NCBI GenBank assembly: GCA_022706175.1
Contig: JAKJDB010000204.1
Coordinates: 1 to 5,665, forward strand
Reading direction: 5' to 3'
DNA: 5,665 bases
Source of the DNA: Candidatus Zhuqueibacterota bacterium
GTDB lineage: Bacteria; KSB1; UBA2214
Shown: positions 4,593 to 5,665 of the stretch, piece after piece
Layout of the letters: every line of letters starts with the position of its first letter
Position numbering within the stretch: position 1 is the first letter of the stretch
Program-made: the position numbers and the translations under genes
The notes under the pieces: generated by a model
What the model was told of the DNA's origin: nothing
What the model saw: the letters and a program-made list of their open reading frames with translations, nothing else
The model's database searches: none

Positions 4593-5665
4593 TCTCCGAA
4601 TGGTCTGATCTCATACGTATTCTTCCACTGGTCTTGTACGCTGAAACCCATTTTCGCTTACCCGGCCTGTTCAGTCTATTGTACAAAAAACAACCGGAGA
4701 TCCTGGTGGATGTGCCGCACCGGCTGCAGCAGGGTCAGGATTTGCCGGTGCTGCTGCTGATCAAGGACAGCCACAGATTCCCCATTCTGCTGGAAACACT
4801 GACCGTTCGCATCGCCGAACGAACCTGGACCTATGCTCTGAACGAACCGATCGATCGACCGCTCTGGCACCGGCTGTTCCATCTGCAAAAAATCCCAGCG
4901 GAAAACGGTCGCGCGACGGTGGAGGCGGTGGTGCACGCGCGAATAAACGGCCGCCGCCAGGTGATCCATAGCGACAACTTTAACCGGGCCGGCCATGAGC
5001 CGTTTGCCGTGCAGGTGGATGAGGAGCCACTGCCCGGATCAGAGCGCTGCCTCTGGACCGATCTGCACTGTCACAGCAACTATACCGACAATCAAGTAGA
5101 GTTCGGACCGCCGCTGCCGGCTCTGCTGGCCATGGCCAAAGCCATCGGTCTGGGCGCTTTGGCGGTTACGGATCATTCGTTTGATCTGGACGATCGGGCA
5201 GACGACTATTTGACAACCGATGCGGAGCTTGGAAAATGGAGGGCTTTGCACGAGGAGGTCCAGGCGCTCAATGAGGTAAATGAGATAAAAATCATCTGCG
5301 GCGAAGAGGTGTCGGTGGGAAATCGCCGCGGAAAAAACGTGCATCTTTTAATCTTGAACGACCCCATGTTCTATCCCGGCAGCGGCGATTCCGGAGAGAA
5401 TTGGCCGCAGATCCGGCCGCAGGAACAGGCCGCTCAGGTGTTGCGCAGGCTGTCGCCGCAGGCGGTCGCGTTCGCCGCACATCCGGAGGCACAGCCGCCG
5501 TGGCCGCAACGCCTGGTTCTGGGACGGGCCAGGTGGTCTACGGAGGATTACGCCGTGCCGGGGCTGCATGGATTGCAGATATGGAATGGGGAGGCTGCCA
5601 GCGGCTGGAGGGCCGGCCTTCCGGCCTGGGTGCAGCAGCTTCTCGCCGGTCGCCGTCTTGCCATC
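4586..5665 (+). CDS. PHP-domain metal-dependent hydrolase, CehA/McbA-like (3' truncated)
   Basis: The frame is open from ATG 4586 to the last base (360 codons) with no stop, so the gene continues past the window. An in-frame TGA at 4580-4582 makes this the first start; it overlaps the preceding gene by 7 nt and has no clear Shine-Dalgarno site, suggesting coupling. Residues 1-35 are hydrophobic at first and may form a helix. Residues about 38-147 look like a beta-sandwich domain (alternating strands such as E-I-L-V-D-V-P and V-L-L-L-I-K-D). From residue 157 a PHP domain follows: W-T-D-L-H161-C-H163-S, A-V-T-D196-H197, G-E-E241, a likely metal-ligand H253 in V-H-L-L-I-L, and A-A-H299-P-E. The sequence stops at G-R-R-L-A-I, just where these enzymes normally continue into G-x-D-A-H, the last metal-binding motif. 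Known PHP enzymes hydrolyse phosphoesters; CehA/McbA hydrolyse carbamate or ester bonds. Substrate here is unknown; the operon suggests an envelope intermediate. Confidence 0.9.
   Translation, partial: MLISEWSDLIRILPLVLYAETHFRLPGLFSLLYKKQPEILVDVPHRLQQGQDLPVLLLIKDSHRFPILLETLTVRIAERTWTYALNEPIDRPLWHRLFHLQKIPAENGRATVEAVVHARINGRRQVIHSDNFNRAGHEPFAVQVDEEPLPGSERCLWTDLHCHSNYTDNQVEFGPPLPALLAMAKAIGLGALAVTDHSFDLDDRADDYLTTDAELGKWRALHEEVQALNEVNEIKIICGEEVSVGNRRGKNVHLLILNDPMFYPGSGDSGENWPQIRPQEQAAQVLRRLSPQAVAFAAHPEAQPPWPQRLVLGRARWSTEDYAVPGLHGLQIWNGEAASGWRAGLPAWVQQLLAGRRLAI

Noticed and set aside
5611..5626. GGCCGG-CCTT-CCGGCC hairpin near the window end
   Set aside because: A 6-bp stem lying within the open PHP reading frame and not followed by a T-tract; most likely a by-product of GC-rich codons.
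1..5665. tRNA, rRNA, CRISPR array, insertion sequence or phage attachment features
   Set aside because: No cloverleaf-like sequence, spaced direct repeats, transposase or integrase motifs, or terminal inverted repeats were seen on either strand.

Overview
The window reads as a moderately GC-rich bacterial chromosome fragment with all supported genes on the + strand. It opens with the 3' end of a secreted protein that carries a type IX secretion (T9SS) type-A sorting domain with the hallmark NYPNPFNPST. That signature is typical of the Fibrobacteres-Chlorobi-Bacteroidetes superphylum and related lineages such as Ignavibacteria, Calditrichota, KSB1 and Marinimicrobia. A member of one of these, probably uncultured, is my best guess; the exact phylum cannot be fixed from this sequence.

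Layout. (1) 1-435: tail of the T9SS cargo protein, followed by a strong GC-rich stem-loop (449-479) that probably ends its transcript. (2) 436-625: a non-coding gap whose AT-rich middle (about 521-575) is the likely promoter region for the next genes. (3) 626-5665: five tightly packed co-directional genes. They are a radical SAM protein (626-1687), a DUF3108-like exported protein (1687-2451), a membrane-anchored family 2 glycosyltransferase (2456-3562), a second radical SAM protein (3579-4592), and a PHP-fold metal-dependent hydrolase of CehA/McbA type (4586 to beyond the window end). Junctions are a 1-nt overlap, a 4-nt gap, a 16-nt gap and a 7-nt overlap, so a single, partly translationally coupled operon is very likely.

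How the genes may work together is inference. The two radical SAM proteins look like paralogues: both have the CxxxCxxC cluster site and the same five-cysteine C-terminal pattern ending CxxCxxxCY. With a polytopic glycosyltransferase and an exported DUF3108 protein, the most economical reading is a pathway that builds or modifies an envelope glycolipid or surface glycan. The PHP enzyme would act as a hydrolase or phosphoesterase in the same pathway. No substrate can be named from the sequence. No RNA gene, CRISPR array, insertion sequence or phage feature was seen.
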